NCBI GenBank assembly: GCA_937959125.1
Contig: CALGQU010000002.1
Span: 1-62,822, forward strand
Direction: 5' to 3'
Source of the DNA: an uncultured Croceitalea sp.
Lineage (GTDB): Bacteria; Bacteroidota; Bacteroidia; Flavobacteriales; Flavobacteriaceae
Length of the DNA stretch: 62,822 nt
Shown: positions 55,922 to 62,822 of the stretch, piece by piece
Layout: every line of letters begins with the position of its first letter
Numbering within the stretch: the stretch's first letter is position 1
Notes under the pieces: model-generated
Told to the model about the DNA's origin: nothing
Seen by the model: only the letters and a program-made list of their open reading frames with translations
The model's database searches: none
Position numbers and translations under genes: made by a program

Positions 55922-57265
55922 ATGTCTTTACATCCACTAAATGCCATTTCCCCTATTGACGGTCGTTACCGGAATAAAACCGAAGCTTTGGGTGCTTATT
56001 TTTCCGAAGAGGCTTTGATCAACTATCGGGTGCAAGTAGAAATCGAATATTTCATCGCGCTTTGTGAACTACCTTTACCACAGTTGGAAAGTTTTGACAC
56101 TGCCAAGTTTGGGGATTTACAGGGAATCTACAAAAGCTTTTCCGCTGAAGATGCCCAAGCCATCAAAGACATTGAAAAAACCACGAACCATGACGTAAAG
56201 GCAGTCGAGTATTTTATAAAACAAAAGTTTGATGGGCTTGGTTTACAAGCTTATAAAGAGTTCATCCATTTTGGATTGACCTCCCAAGACATTAATAATA
56301 CGGCCATTCCTCTATCCTTAAAGGAAGCTATGAATGTCGTTTACGTGCCCCTATATTTTGAGGTCTACCAGAAATTGGAAAGCTTGGCCAAGGAGTGGGA
56401 AGAAATCCCTATGTTGGCACGTACCCATGGACAGCCGGCCTCACCTACCCGATTGGGTAAGGAAATTGCCGTTTTTGTAGAACGGTTGAAGCAACAATTC
56501 GATTTATTGAACGATATTCCCTCAGCAGCCAAATTTGGTGGGGCGACTGGAAACTACAACGCCCATAAAGTAGCCTATCCAACAACGGATTGGAAAACCT
56601 TTGGACAACAATTCGTGCAGGAAAAACTAGGGTTGTACCACTCCTTCCCTACCACTCAAATAGAGCATTACGACCACATGGCCGCACTGTTCGATTGTTT
56701 AAAGAGGATAAACACCATCCTCATCGATTTGAACAGGGACATCTGGACCTACATTTCCATGGATTACTTTAAACAGAAAATTAAAGAAGGTGAAGTAGGG
56801 TCTTCCGCCATGCCACATAAGGTAAACCCTATAGATTTTGAAAATTCGGAAGGTAACCTTGGACTGGCCAATGCACTTTTTGAACACTTATCTGCAAAAC
56901 TACCGGTATCACGCTTGCAACGGGACCTTACGGATAGTACGGTCTTACGTAACATTGGTGTTCCTTTTGCCCATACGCTCATCGCTTTTCAGTCTACATT
57001 AAAAGGATTGGGGAAATTGGTATTGAACAAAGAAAAATTTGAGAAGGACTTAGAGCACAACTGGGCGGTTGTAGCAGAGGCCATCCAGACCATTCTTAGA
57101 CGGGAAGGGTATCCCAACCCGTATGAGGCGTTAAAGGGGCTCACACGTACCAACGAAAAAATAACACAATTCTCGATTTCTAATTTTATTGATACCCTAG
57201 AGGTTTCAGAAACCATAAAAGCGGAACTCAAACAAATTACTCCCGCAAACTATACAGGAATTTAA
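55922..57265 (+). CDS. purB: Adenylosuccinate lyase
   Basis: Cleaves SAICAR and adenylosuccinate in purine synthesis, releasing fumarate at both steps. The 447 residues contain the N-terminal ISPIDGRYRNKTE, the catalytic-histidine region ARTHGQPASPTRLGKE, and the superfamily signature GSSAMPHKVNPIDFENSEGN. It forms tetramers in other bacteria. It has its own promoter and is closed by an 18-bp bidirectional terminator. Confidence 0.97.
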   Translation: MSLHPLNAISPIDGRYRNKTEALGAYFSEEALINYRVQVEIEYFIALCELPLPQLESFDTAKFGDLQGIYKSFSAEDAQAIKDIEKTTNHDVKAVEYFIKQKFDGLGLQAYKEFIHFGLTSQDINNTAIPLSLKEAMNVVYVPLYFEVYQKLESLAKEWEEIPMLARTHGQPASPTRLGKEIAVFVERLKQQFDLLNDIPSAAKFGGATGNYNAHKVAYPTTDWKTFGQQFVQEKLGLYHSFPTTQIEHYDHMAALFDCLKRINTILIDLNRDIWTYISMDYFKQKIKEGEVGSSAMPHKVNPIDFENSEGNLGLANALFEHLSAKLPVSRLQRDLTDSTVLRNIGVPFAHTLIAFQSTLKGLGKLVLNKEKFEKDLEHNWAVVAEAIQTILRREGYPNPYEALKGLTRTNEKITQFSISNFIDTLEVSETIKAELKQITPANYTGI

Positions 57266-57280
57266 TACTGGTTACCGTTA

Positions 57281-57320
57281 AAAAAATAACCCCGGTAATA
57301 GCTTACCGGGGTTATTTTTT
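57281..57320. terminator. Perfect 18-bp bidirectional terminator
   Basis: AAAAAATAACCCCGGTAA (57281-57298), loop TAGC, and the exact complement (57303-57320). Both strands end in six T residues, so it serves purB on the plus strand and the MscS gene on the minus strand. Confidence 0.95.
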
Positions 57321-57333
57321 TCATTTGGAAAGG

Positions 57334-58152
57334 TTATTTTGCTTGTTTTATAACCTCCACTTCGTGTGGGTAAGGTATTTCGATACCAGCTTTGTCCAAG
57401 GCCAGTTTACAATCTTCATAGGTGGCAAAATACACATCCCAATAGTCTTCTGGTTTAGCAAACGGCCTAACAGCAAAGTTTACCGAGCTGTCCGCCAACT
57501 CCAATACGTTGACCGATGGCGCTGGGTCTTGCAATACCTTTGGGTTTGAAGTCAGCACATCCAATAAGACTTTTTTTACTTGTTTGATATCCTCCTCATA
57601 AGCAACACCAATAACGGTATCTACCCTAATCTTGCCTTCGGCGGTATAATTGGTTATGTTTCCATTGGCCATGGCACCGTTGGGCACTATTACTAATTTA
57701 TTGTCCGGGGAGATCAGTTTGGTAGTAAAGATCTCTATTTCTTTTACCACACCAAGTGCATCTTGGGCTTCTACCAAATCCCCTATTTTATAAGGTTTAA
57801 AAATCATTATGAGTACCCCTCCGGCAAAGTTGGATAAGGAACCTTGCAGGGCAAGACCTACAGCAAGGCCTGCAGCTGCAAGTATAGCGGCAAAACTAGT
57901 GGTTTCTACGCCAAGCTTTCCAATAACGGCTAATATTAGAACAATTTTCAGTGCCCATGTGAGCAGATTAAGTAAAAACCTTTGGAGAGATTCATCATAT
58001 TTACTTTTGGCCATTACCTTTTTGGCCATATTGATAAGCTTTTTAATTATCCAAGAACCGATAATATAAATGACTATCGCCCCTAATATCTTAGGGCCAT
58101 ATTCTGCTGCAAAATCAATTCCCTTGTCTATCCAGACCTGTGCGTTTTCCAT
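57334..58152 (-). CDS. Small-conductance mechanosensitive channel (MscS family)
   Basis: Opens under membrane tension to release solutes on osmotic downshock. With the ATG at 58152 (MENAQVWIDKG) the protein has 272 residues; the longer frame to 58191 is less likely. Three membrane helices are visible, the third being the glycine/alanine-rich pore helix (AAILAAAGLAVGLALQGSLSNFAGGVLI), followed by the beta domain (YKIGDLVEAQDALGVV, IVPNGAMANGNITNYT) and the C-terminal alpha/beta domain. Confidence 0.95.
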   Translation of the reverse strand: MENAQVWIDKGIDFAAEYGPKILGAIVIYIIGSWIIKKLINMAKKVMAKSKYDESLQRFLLNLLTWALKIVLILAVIGKLGVETTSFAAILAAAGLAVGLALQGSLSNFAGGVLIMIFKPYKIGDLVEAQDALGVVKEIEIFTTKLISPDNKLVIVPNGAMANGNITNYTAEGKIRVDTVIGVAYEEDIKQVKKVLLDVLTSNPKVLQDPAPSVNVLELADSSVNFAVRPFAKPEDYWDVYFATYEDCKLALDKAGIEIPYPHEVEVIKQAK

Positions 58153-58243
58153 GATATAATTTGTTTTTAGTGTTTTACGTTGATAAGACACTAATATAAA
58201 AATAAGGTCACGGTTTTTATGCGAGATACTCCAGTTTTAACCA

Positions 58244-58277
58244 TAAAAAAACCCAAATCATTGCTGACTTGGGTTTT
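58244..58277 (-). terminator. Terminator of the ECF-DUF4252 operon
   Basis: AAAACCCAAATCA (58248-58260), loop TTGC, TGACTTGGGTTTT (58265-58277), with one mismatch. On the minus strand the stem runs into a T-run, closing the leftward operon. Confidence 0.87.
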
Positions 58278-58299
58278 AACGGTTGTATTTGGTTTGGTT

Positions 58300-58839
58300 T
58301 TAACCCTTTAAGAACTTTCCTATTTCCCCTAAGCCTTCCCCCTTATAGTCGGATTTTTGGATGGCTTGCATCAATTGCACAATATGGGCGGGGTTCATAT
58401 CCTTACCCAGCACCCGGACCAAGGCAAAGCCTTTTTCCTTGCTATCGCCATAAATAATAACCTCGTCAATGGCGTTCTCATCACCCAGATATTTTACCAC
58501 ACCTTTGCCATACTGGGAATTTATTTTCATCAGTTCCACAAACCCATCATCCTTTAATATTTGCTTTACTTTGGTCTTTTCCAATTTGTAATCCGCAGCA
58601 TTGGTCTCCGTCTTTTTGAAGGCCAATAGATTGAACTTCTTTAAAGAAGCTACCGCCTCTTTTTGTGTTTTGGTCAAGTCTGCTTCGTCCATATTAAGGA
58701 TACTGGCAGGGATATCCAAGGATATAAAATTGGGATTCTCCTTATTGTCCACATAGTATTCCTGTAAACTTTGTTGGGAAGAACAAGATCCCAATAGTAC
58801 CACTAACACCAGCGTTAAACTCTTTAGTATATTTTTCAT
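58300..58839 (-). CDS. DUF4252-family lipoprotein (third copy, divergent)
   Basis: A 179-residue exported lipoprotein (signal LTLVLVVLLGSC with lipobox LGSC at residue 19). It shares the DUF4252 layout of the two upstream paralogues (LNMDEADLTKTQKEAVASLKKFNLLAF, VKQILKDDGFVELMKI, EVIIYGDSKEKGFALVRVLGKDMNPAHIVQLMQAI) but is far diverged. It is the last gene of the operon and is preceded by a hairpin. Function is unknown. Confidence 0.85.
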   Translation of the reverse strand: MKNILKSLTLVLVVLLGSCSSQQSLQEYYVDNKENPNFISLDIPASILNMDEADLTKTQKEAVASLKKFNLLAFKKTETNAADYKLEKTKVKQILKDDGFVELMKINSQYGKGVVKYLGDENAIDEVIIYGDSKEKGFALVRVLGKDMNPAHIVQLMQAIQKSDYKGEGLGEIGKFLKG

Positions 58840-58871
58840 TTTTTGATTGTTTTTAGATTGACGTTACCAAT

Positions 58872-58893
58872 TGGTCATCGAATGACCTTTTTT
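58872..58893 (+). terminator. Plus-strand terminator-like hairpin inside the DUF4252 operon
   Basis: GGTCAT (58873-58878), loop CGA, ATGACC (58882-58887), then TTTTTT (58888-58893). It has intrinsic-terminator form only on the plus strand, antisense to the surrounding genes. On the minus strand it is a leader hairpin 33 bases before the third DUF4252 gene. Confidence 0.45.
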
Positions 58894-58910
58894 GTTACTG
58901 CCTGTGGCAA

Positions 58911-59456
58911 TTACTTCCCTCTCTTGGCATTTTTTAGTTGTTTGGGTAGATTCATTTTATTGGTCAATGAGCCTACTTTGTTTAAATCAATATCCCCGGT
59001 CATGGTCAGTAAGACCGTTTCAAAATGGGGTTTTCCATCGTTGTTCTTTTTGTCTTCTATTCCGGTGACGAACATGAGCAACTCACTTACCCTATCCGCA
59101 TTTCTACCCGTCTTAATATAGAACTTTGCATTAGTGTCCCCATCTTTGACCCGCATCAATTCTTCTAAAGAAGCTTTCTTAACGTACTTCTTCATGGTAG
59201 CGGACATATCAGCGGATGCCGTTGCATCTTCCGAAACAAATACCTTTATGTTATCGATACTTTTTGCCAACTCCAAGAACTCCTGGGTCTCCTTATCGGC
59301 ATCGTCTATGGATATATTGGCCATAATGCCTAACAGTCCTTTATTGATGATAACGGAACCCACATTTTCTGAGTTCTCATACTTATCGAACATGGATTGT
59401 GAAAATCCCAACATGGGGGCCAATACCATGGCTATTATAATTCCTGCTTTTTTCAT
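58911..59456 (-). CDS. Exported DUF4252-family protein (second copy)
   Basis: A protein of 181 residues from the ATG at 59456 (MKKAGIIIAMVLAPMLGFSQ); the open frame extends to 59489, but the upstream stretch is basic and signal-less. After the signal comes SMFDKYENSENVGSVIINKGLLGIMANI and the family core LEELMRVKDGD, VSELLMFVTGIED, FETVLLTMTGDIDLNKVGSL. It is closely similar to the first copy throughout, indicating tandem duplication. It is a small periplasmic or surface protein of unknown function. Confidence 0.88.
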   Translation of the reverse strand: MKKAGIIIAMVLAPMLGFSQSMFDKYENSENVGSVIINKGLLGIMANISIDDADKETQEFLELAKSIDNIKVFVSEDATASADMSATMKKYVKKASLEELMRVKDGDTNAKFYIKTGRNADRVSELLMFVTGIEDKKNNDGKPHFETVLLTMTGDIDLNKVGSLTNKMNLPKQLKNAKRGK

Positions 59457-59518
59457 TTTGATTGATTTTGATTGACCCTTCGATTTCACTCAGGGCATAT
59501 TGATGAATCTATTCCTAT

Positions 59519-59565
59519 TGGGAGCCAAACCATAGGTTTTTTTATACCAAATGCCTTGGCTCCCA
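59519..59565. repeat. 10-bp perfect hairpin between DUF4252 copies 1 and 2
   Basis: TGGGAGCCAA (59519-59528) pairs with TTGGCTCCCA (59556-59565) around a 27-base loop. The loop contains a T-run and small GGT/ACC pairs. It may modulate expression within the operon or be a remnant of a mobile repeat. It is adjacent to the heptamer array. Confidence 0.6.
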
Positions 59566-59568
59566 CCC

Positions 59569-59603
59569 TTAACTCTTAACTTTTAACCAATAACTATTAA
59601 CTG
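59569..59603. repeat. Heptamer tandem array, five imperfect units
   Basis: TTAACTC, TTAACTT, TTAACCA, ATAACTA, TTAACTG at 59569-59603 form five imperfect seven-base units ending just before the stop of the first DUF4252 gene. The period and consensus TTAACTN are clear. Such arrays can change copy number. Confidence 0.7.
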
Positions 59604-59610
59604 CCAAAGC

Positions 59611-60150
59611 CTACTGCTTTTTGCCGGCCTTACTTAACTCGTCCGGTAGGTTCATTTTTTTTGTAAGGGAATTGATTTTATTTAAATCGATATCCCCGGT
59701 TAAGGACAGCAACACGGTCTCAAAGTTTCTACCATCAGCTTCTACATCCTTAAGTCCTGTGACGAACATAAGAAGTTCACTTACGTGGTCATCATCCTTT
59801 CCTTCTTTGATATAGAACTTTACATTGGCATCCTTGTCCTTAATACGCATCAATTCTGTTAAAGAAGTCTTTTTCAAATACCCGTTTACGGATGCTTTCA
59901 TATCTGCCCCAATAGAAGAATTATCAGTAGTAAACACCTTCAAACTCTTTAAACTGGTAGCAATATCCACAAAATCCTGTGCTTCAGGATCGTCTACCTC
60001 AACATCAATTTTTGCTAATAAATTGAACATACTTTTATTGACCACCACGGAGGTTACGTCATCTAAATCTTCATATTTGTCAAACAAGGACTGTGAAAAA
60101 CCGGCCAATGGAATAAGGGCCATTACTACTATTAGAATATACTTTCTCAT
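59611..60150 (-). CDS. Exported DUF4252-family protein (first copy)
   Basis: A 179-residue protein with a signal peptide (MRKYILIVVMALIPLAGFSQ) and the DUF4252 core: SLFDKYEDLDDVTSVVVNKSMFNLLAKI, LTELMRIKDKDANVKFYIKEGKDDD, VSELLMFVTGLKD, FETVLLSLTGDIDLNKINSL. It lies 11 bases after the likely anti-sigma gene and is the closest paralogue of the second copy. Presumably it is exported and acts under control of the ECF factor. Confidence 0.9.
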   Translation of the reverse strand: MRKYILIVVMALIPLAGFSQSLFDKYEDLDDVTSVVVNKSMFNLLAKIDVEVDDPEAQDFVDIATSLKSLKVFTTDNSSIGADMKASVNGYLKKTSLTELMRIKDKDANVKFYIKEGKDDDHVSELLMFVTGLKDVEADGRNFETVLLSLTGDIDLNKINSLTKKMNLPDELSKAGKKQ

Positions 60151-60161
60151 TTTATTTACGC

Positions 60162-60611
60162 TTAATTATTACTATACACTTTTTGTTTTGCAACTTCAAA
60201 TTCTTCCAACAAAGCCACTTTTTCCGTCCCTTTTGCGAAATTTTCCGCAAGCAGGCCGAACGCTTCTTTGGTCTGTTGGTAAACTAATCTTGCTTTTTTC
60301 TGCTCTTGGATATGGGTATACTCCCCATAACCAAAATAGGTGCCAATAGTCACTACAACCGCTGCCGCTACGGAAACCCATCTGTAATTGAATTTTCTTC
60401 TAGGTTTTACGGATTCCGTTAGGGAATTCAGCTTGGTATATTGTTCCTCTTTGGCATTGGAAAAATAGGCGAACATAGGCTTGTACTGCTCCAGATGTGT
60501 CGCTACACTTTCTTGATCAAAATACTTGCGTAAAGTTTGCTCCTCAGCAACCGTAGTGGTGGCTTCAAAATACTTTTCCAATAATTTTTCTATGTTGTTA
60601 TCCAATTCCAT
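60162..60611 (-). CDS. Probable anti-sigma factor, membrane-spanning
   Basis: A 149-residue protein with one membrane helix (about 75-92, WVSVAAAVVVTIGTYFGYG), a cytoplasmic N-terminal region (LLEKYFEATTTVAEEQTLRKYFDQES) and a periplasmic tail rich in charged residues. The N-terminal region resembles the short helical domains of anti-sigma factors that precede a membrane helix. Its start overlaps the stop of the ECF gene by 14 bases. No zinc-binding HxxxCxxC motif is seen. Role inferred from position and topology. Confidence 0.7.
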   Translation of the reverse strand: MELDNNIEKLLEKYFEATTTVAEEQTLRKYFDQESVATHLEQYKPMFAYFSNAKEEQYTKLNSLTESVKPRRKFNYRWVSVAAAVVVTIGTYFGYGEYTHIQEQKKARLVYQQTKEAFGLLAENFAKGTEKVALLEEFEVAKQKVYSNN

Positions 60612-61107
60612 AGCTATGTTTTTGTACTAATTTTTCCCGTACTGTTTTTCTTGCCCGTGATAAGGCGACTCTTACCGCTGTTGGTTTCATGTCCAATAAC
60701 TCCGAGATTTCCTCATAATCATAATCCTCTATATCCCTAAGCTGCAAAACCATCTTTTGTTGTTCTGGCAGCTCATCCATAATCCGCTCTACCCAATTCA
60801 CGCTATCCTCGGCTTCCAATTGTTTTTGTAAAGAGGTCGTTTCGTCTTGGTAGTTGCTATGTACCAACTTTAAATTCCCCGCTTGTTTGGACTTTAAACG
60901 GTCCAAGCAAAAGTTTTTGGTCATGGTCATGGCAAACGCTTCAATACTTCGATAGTTGCCCATGGACTCATTTTTAGACCATAGTTTGAGTAAAATTTCC
61001 TGTGTGGCATCTTCGGCTTCCTCCCTAGAGACCAATAAACGTTTGGCCATTCTGTAGAGTTTGTCCTTAAAGGGCATTACAAGATTTAAAAACTCTTTTT
61101 GCTGCAT
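60598..61107 (-). CDS. ECF-type RNA polymerase sigma factor
   Basis: A 169-residue sigma-70-family factor with region 2 (about 10-75: DKLYRMAKRLLVSREEAEDATQEILLKLW) and region 4 (about 110-160: LPEQQKMVLQLRDIEDYDYEEISELL and PTAVRVALSRARKTV). It has no region 1 or 3, so it is of the extracytoplasmic-function class. It leads the operon with the membrane protein and three DUF4252 genes, which are likely among its targets. It is divergent from the S41 protease gene. Confidence 0.95.
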   Translation of the reverse strand: MQQKEFLNLVMPFKDKLYRMAKRLLVSREEAEDATQEILLKLWSKNESMGNYRSIEAFAMTMTKNFCLDRLKSKQAGNLKLVHSNYQDETTSLQKQLEAEDSVNWVERIMDELPEQQKMVLQLRDIEDYDYEEISELLDMKPTAVRVALSRARKTVREKLVQKHSYGIG

Positions 61108-61207
61108 TGCTGGTTTAGTTATCTGTAAATCTAAATTACCGACTTACAATTTGAAGACGACACACTATAAATTTTGTTACAGAATCTTTTAAAATTCTCT
61201 TTCTTGT

Positions 61208-61225
61208 CCCTATTTTAGGGTTTTT
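61208..61225 (+). terminator. Terminator-like hairpin in the sigma/S41 divergent region
   Basis: CCCTA (61208-61212), loop TTT, TAGGG (61216-61220), then TTTTT (61221-61225). It is plus-strand only, upstream of the S41 promoter element. A five-pair stem is short, so this is tentative. Confidence 0.35.
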
Positions 61226-61252
61226 AACACCTAAGTTGTTATTCTAATGTCC

Positions 61253-61260
61253 TAGATTTG
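61253..61260 (+). promoter_or_regulatory. TAnnTTTG -7 element of the S41 protease
   Basis: TAGATTTG, an exact -7 match, 34 bases before the S41 ATG. A TTG lies at 61236-61238 but the spacer (14) is short. Confidence 0.5.
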
Positions 61261-61294
61261 GAATACTATTTGCTATGAAATTATTAAAATCGCT

Positions 61295-62761
61295 ATGAAA
61301 AAAATTTGTTTGTCCCTTGTTGCCCTTTTGATGGTGCTCTCTTCTTGTGAGAGCGATTTGGACGGTGCCGCGTTTAATCAACCTATTCAACAAAATAATG
61401 TCGTTGTACAAAACTTTATGTGGCTTGCCATGAACCAATGGTACTTTTGGCAGGATCAAGTCCCGGATTTGGCCGATGACCGTTTTGCTACTGATGAAGA
61501 ATACATAACTTTTCTAAGGGAAACCCCTGACCCTATGGCCTTTATTCAAAATTTACAATTTGAAGAAGACCGTTTTACGTTCTTTGATGATGATTTTGAA
61601 GATTTGTTGAATCGTCTTTCTGGAATTCGTACTAGCAATGGCATACAATTCTTTACGGTAAATTTATCAGCGGATAACAGCGAAACAGATCGCTTCCTTT
61701 TTGTAAGAAATGTAATCCCTGGGTCGGATGGGGAAGCGAAAGGCATAAAACGAGGGGACGTTTTTTGGGGTATAGGCGGGGAACAGTTTACTTCAAATAA
61801 CATTGGAACACTGACAAGACCAGAAACTTATAGTTTAAATCGTGGGCAGTTGGACCAACAGAACAGATTAGTTAATCGCACTAATGAGGAGGTTTCGGTT
61901 ACCAAACAAGAAAACCTACAGGAAAACCCTATACGATTGGCCACTACTTTGGATGTAAACGGCACCCAAGTGGGGTATTTGCTATACCAAAGCTTTAACA
62001 GAAATTTCAATATGGAACTGAATGATGTTTTTGGACAGTTTGTTGCCGATGGGGTAACGGAATTGGTCTTGGACATGCGGTACAATGGCGGAGGATCTGT
62101 AAATACCTCACGCTTATTGGCAAGTATGATTTATGGTAGAAACACGAGCGATCTTTATCTAAGGCGGTTATGGAATAGCAAATTACAACCTCAGTTTAGT
62201 GATGCTAATTTAAATTCTTTTTTTGCAAGTGAAGTAAGCCCTGATGGAGCAGCTATCAATACATTGAACTTAAGAAAGCTCTATGTCATAGGCACTGGAA
62301 ATACGGCCTCATCTAGCGAATTAATTATAAATGGCTTAGATCCATATATAGAAATTATTCATATTGGTTCTACAACTACAGGAAAAAATGAGTTTTCAAT
62401 CTCTTTGGTGGATAACCCTAGAAGAAATTATCAGTATAGTCCATCTACAGAAAATGAAATCAACCCGGATAATCGTTGGATTATACAACCACTTGTTGGT
62501 AGAAATGAAAACTCCGTTGGCTTTTTTGATTATACCGATGGCTTTGCCCCAGATGTGGAACAATTGGAAGATGTTTTTAATCTAGGGACGTTTGGAGATG
62601 TAAATGAGCCTTTGCTTGCCAGGGCTTTAGAGTTGATTTCTTCAGACACTTCAACTAGTCTATTTGTTTCAAAACAAAGAGATTTTATTAATTTTTTGGA
62701 GTCCAAGGAGTTTTTGGAAGAACCCTTAGAAATTATGGACATGGACATTCACATGTACTAA
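61295..62761 (+). CDS. S41-family C-terminal-processing protease lipoprotein
   Basis: A 488-residue lipoprotein (signal LVALLMVLSSC, lipobox cysteine at 18). A PDZ-like region (about 110-200: VIPGSDGEAKGIKRGDVFWGI) is followed by the S41 catalytic core with ELVLDMRYNGGGSVNTSRLLA, the nucleophile in TASSSELIINGL (Ser340) and the general-base lysine in TTTGKNEFSISL (Lys364). It degrades proteins at the envelope, with substrates unknown. It is transcribed divergently from the ECF sigma gene and may share regulation. The gene is complete. Confidence 0.92.
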   Translation: MKKICLSLVALLMVLSSCESDLDGAAFNQPIQQNNVVVQNFMWLAMNQWYFWQDQVPDLADDRFATDEEYITFLRETPDPMAFIQNLQFEEDRFTFFDDDFEDLLNRLSGIRTSNGIQFFTVNLSADNSETDRFLFVRNVIPGSDGEAKGIKRGDVFWGIGGEQFTSNNIGTLTRPETYSLNRGQLDQQNRLVNRTNEEVSVTKQENLQENPIRLATTLDVNGTQVGYLLYQSFNRNFNMELNDVFGQFVADGVTELVLDMRYNGGGSVNTSRLLASMIYGRNTSDLYLRRLWNSKLQPQFSDANLNSFFASEVSPDGAAINTLNLRKLYVIGTGNTASSSELIINGLDPYIEIIHIGSTTTGKNEFSISLVDNPRRNYQYSPSTENEINPDNRWIIQPLVGRNENSVGFFDYTDGFAPDVEQLEDVFNLGTFGDVNEPLLARALELISSDTSTSLFVSKQRDFINFLESKEFLEEPLEIMDMDIHMY

Positions 62762-62822
62762 ATACAACCTTAATAATCTCATAATTTATTGGTCCTTTTG
62801 AATTTACTTTGCTGAACTGCTA
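62762..62822. other. Non-coding right edge
   Basis: The last 61 bases show no reading frame or terminator that I can support. The window ends before the next gene. Confidence 0.5.

Overview
The window is a stretch of chromosome from a member of the phylum Bacteroidota, most likely a marine Flavobacteriaceae. Three things point there. Promoters match the Bacteroidota consensus TTG-N19/20-TAnnTTTG (for example upstream of rplS, rpsF, hisS and purB). Two TonB-dependent receptors carry carboxypeptidase-regulatory-like N-termini. Several families found mainly in this group are present (DUF4252, DUF4294, DUF4249, DUF6095, DUF6495, the N-terminally extended GAPDH and the HAD-PGDH serine-synthesis fusion). 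I saw no insertion sequence, CRISPR array, prophage, rRNA or tRNA gene. Almost everything is dense housekeeping sequence; only the AT-rich truncated gene at the left edge looks accessory.

Layout. 1-489 is the 3' end of an unrecognised gene. 613-4567 is a leftward cluster: GNAT, prmC, a LOG-family protein and ligA. 4771-7948 runs rightward: ribD, HAD phosphatase, EamA transporter and a YigZ-like protein, meeting a leftward thioesterase. 8547-11166 holds dnaA, a low-molecular-weight tyrosine phosphatase and a tetrapyrrole-methylase-family methyltransferase. 11191-14340 runs leftward: lysozyme-like protein, mltG, GNAT, dapF. 14464-19751 runs rightward: an HtrA protease, GAPDH, a coiled-coil membrane protein, GNAT, trmD and rplS. 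A 628-base gene-free interval (19752-20379) follows and holds a candidate structured small RNA. Then come a monomeric-type isocitrate dehydrogenase, a DUF4249 lipoprotein with a TonB receptor, a leftward GntP permease, DUF6095, DUF4294, an M42 peptidase, a Nudix hydrolase, hisS, DUF6495 and a large Oar-like TonB receptor.

35381-36485 is the rpsF-rpsR-rplI ribosomal operon. It is followed by an orphan LytTR response regulator, priA, the nadC-yihY-DUF2147 cluster, rlmH, a PilJ-type membrane protein with a kinase-like but kinase-less tail, and a fused phosphoserine phosphatase/phosphoglycerate dehydrogenase. 45960-49769 holds an alpha/beta hydrolase, a membrane methyltransferase, rdgB and a DEAD-box helicase with a folded 5' leader. 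49839-57265 holds a carboxypeptidase-like domain protein, a GH13 lipoprotein, small proteins, a TrmH-family methylase, a cysteine-free sirtuin, a heme-binding protein and purB. The right end holds an MscS channel and a leftward operon of an ECF sigma factor, a likely anti-sigma factor and three secreted DUF4252 proteins, facing a divergent S41 protease lipoprotein.

The items most worth pursuing are the small-RNA candidate upstream of icd, the pseudoknot-capable leader of the DEAD-box helicase gene, and the ECF/DUF4252 operon with its embedded hairpins and heptamer repeats. All function calls come from reading the sequence by eye, without database searches.
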